A stretch of 7,870 bases of DNA from Pseudomonadota bacterium (GTDB taxonomy: Bacteria; Desulfobacterota; Desulfobacteria; Desulfobacterales; RPRI01). The first letter of the stretch is position 1, and each line of letters starts with the position of its first letter. The position numbers and the translations under genes were made by a program. Location of the stretch: assembly GCA_018830925.1 (NCBI GenBank), contig JAHJRK010000259.1, forward strand, positions 1 through 7,870. The letters run 5' to 3'. The notes under the pieces were generated by a model, which saw nothing but the letters and a program-made list of their open reading frames with translations, made no database searches and was not told the origin of the DNA. This document shows positions 6,753 to 7,870 of the stretch, piece by piece.

Positions 6753-6774
6753 TGACATTTTACTAAGCCGTCAA
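6753..6774 (+). repeat. 22-bp repeat, right copy (between acnA and the kinase gene)
   Basis: This is the second copy of the element at 3955-3976 (19 of 22 identical), in the same orientation. Here the element has complementary ends, TGAC (6753-6756) and GTCA (6770-6773). It ends 28 bp before the kinase ATG. Together the copies bracket acnA with about 2.8 kb between them. Confidence 0.65.
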
Positions 6775-6802
6775 ACACTAATAACACACATTATATTTTA
6801 CT

Positions 6803-7870
6803 ATGAAAACACCGGAAGAAAAAGTAAAACCGTTCAGACTTGTAAAATATTTCACTTTTTCAAGTCTCATCGTAATTTTCATCAGCACAATAGTGTTATC
6901 CGTTCTAAACACAGACTGGGTTAGAACCACTCAGCAAAAAAGGAGTGAAGAGTATGCTCTTTTTGTTGCCGAAAATCTGAATCACCAGATTTTCTGGCAA
7001 TTTTTCGTCCCGGCTGCTCTGAAATATAAAAAAATACAGCTACGAGATAAAGTCCAGGCCGATATGCTCGATAAGGTGATTCTCAGCGCTCTTCACGGCT
7101 ATAAAATTGACACGGTAACTATATATGATGTCAATAAAAACATCATATCATACAGTTTTGACAAAGCGCTGGTGGGGAAAGAGAATGCAGGGGGTCCGGA
7201 ATATTACGAAGCTGTTTCCGGCAAATCTACTACAAAATTGATTCATAAAGGAAATGTTATAGAATCTCTGCTTGGCATTCCGGTTGAAAACAAAATGATT
7301 ACCACAACGCCTCTTCGTACGGAAGATGTACGACCCGGATCTAAACGAAAAACAATAGGTGTTATTGAAATAGTCCAGGATTTATCCAAAGAATATAAAA
7401 CGATTTTCAGATTTCAGCTTGTTGTAATAAGCACGACAACTGTTGTCATGTGCAGCCTTTTTGTTATTCTTCTTTTTGTGGTAAGAAGAGGTGAATCCAT
7501 AATTGAAAAACGGGCTATGGAAAGGCTTATTCTCGAAAAGCAATTAAGACGTGCGGAACATCTGTCCTCCATAGGTGAAATGGTCGCAGGGATTTCTCAC
7601 GAAATAAGAAATCCTCTGGGAATCATCAGAAGCTCAGGCGCGCTGTTAAAGAAAAAAATGGCAGCTCTTGATCCTTCCAGCTCGATACCGGACATAATAG
7701 TCGAGGAGGTCGTCCGGCTTGATAACATCATAACCGATTTTCTTGATTATGCCAAACCACGGCAACCGAATCTGACGCCATGCCGTATTGAAGATATCCT
7801 TGAAAAAAACCTTACATTTCTTGCTCCGCAGTTTGAAGAAAAAGGCTGTGTTGTGGAGAAACAGATCGCA
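6803..7870 (+). CDS. Membrane sensor histidine kinase (partial, 3' end outside window)
   Basis: The first 356 residues of a two-component sensor kinase are visible; the frame is open to the window end. Hydrophobic segments at about 17-36 and 206-228 bracket an extracytoplasmic sensor region (about 37-205). Its VTIYDVNKNII (105-115) and GVIEIVQDLS (186-195) strands suggest a Cache/PAS-like fold. A charged linker or coiled coil (about 229-256) leads to the HisKA dimerisation domain with the phospho-acceptor H266 in SHEIRNPLG, typical of NtrB/ZraS-type kinases. These often work with sigma54-dependent regulators. The ATPase domain would follow outside the window. An in-frame stop at 6782-6784 makes ATG 6803 the earliest start, and no clear ribosome site precedes it. 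It lies 121 bp after acnA on the same strand. The ligand and the cognate regulator are unknown. Confidence 0.9.
   Translation, partial: MKTPEEKVKPFRLVKYFTFSSLIVIFISTIVLSVLNTDWVRTTQQKRSEEYALFVAENLNHQIFWQFFVPAALKYKKIQLRDKVQADMLDKVILSALHGYKIDTVTIYDVNKNIISYSFDKALVGKENAGGPEYYEAVSGKSTTKLIHKGNVIESLLGIPVENKMITTTPLRTEDVRPGSKRKTIGVIEIVQDLSKEYKTIFRFQLVVISTTTVVMCSLFVILLFVVRRGESIIEKRAMERLILEKQLRRAEHLSSIGEMVAGISHEIRNPLGIIRSSGALLKKKMAALDPSSSIPDIIVEEVVRLDNIITDFLDYAKPRQPNLTPCRIEDILEKNLTFLAPQFEEKGCVVEKQIA

Noticed and set aside
6752..6784. GTGACA ... TAATAA as a promoter for the kinase gene
   Set aside because: The spacer is 21 bp, too long for a sigma70 promoter, and the GTGACA is part of the 22-bp repeat.

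Overview
The window looks like chromosome from a Gram-negative, dissimilatory sulfate-reducing bacterium, most likely a Desulfobacterota (former Deltaproteobacteria, Desulfobacterales-like) member. The evidence is a minus-strand dsrM-dsrK-dsrJ run, the start of the DsrMKJOP respiratory membrane complex. A periplasmic triheme DsrJ points to a Gram-negative sulfate reducer rather than a Firmicute, which usually carries only dsrMK. Species cannot be named from this sequence. Intergenic DNA is clearly AT-rich.

Layout, left to right. Positions 1-358 (minus) hold the 5' part of dsrJ, cut by the window edge. Positions 360-1973 (minus) are dsrK and 1977-2975 (minus) are dsrM. Both dsr junctions are only 1-3 bp with strong Shine-Dalgarno sites inside the preceding gene, so M-K-J are translated from one message. 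After a 100-bp gap containing a stem-loop comes a 177-aa RsbRD N-terminal-domain-like protein (3076-3609, minus), probably the first gene of the dsr transcript. A good sigma70-type promoter (3721-3749, minus) and a palindrome lie upstream of it. The 3610-3978 interval is a divergent control region. To its right, on the plus strand, lie aconitase acnA (3997-6681), a 121-bp gap with a stem-loop and a repeat, and a membrane sensor histidine kinase (6803 to beyond the window end).

How the genes work together: DsrM (diheme cytochrome b) and DsrK (HdrD-like iron-sulfur protein) with DsrJ (periplasmic multiheme c) move electrons between the quinone/periplasmic side and the cytoplasmic DsrC trisulfide formed during sulfite reduction. 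Aconitase supplies carbon metabolism (TCA cycle or glutamate synthesis). The kinase could regulate nearby genes, but its partner regulator is outside the window.

No wholly new system is evident. The points most worth a second look are a 22-bp imperfect direct repeat (19/22 identical) on both sides of acnA, a 9-bp tandem repeat next to its left copy, the small RsbRD-like protein tied to the dsr operon, and an Asp in place of the last Cys of the CCG cluster motif in DsrK.
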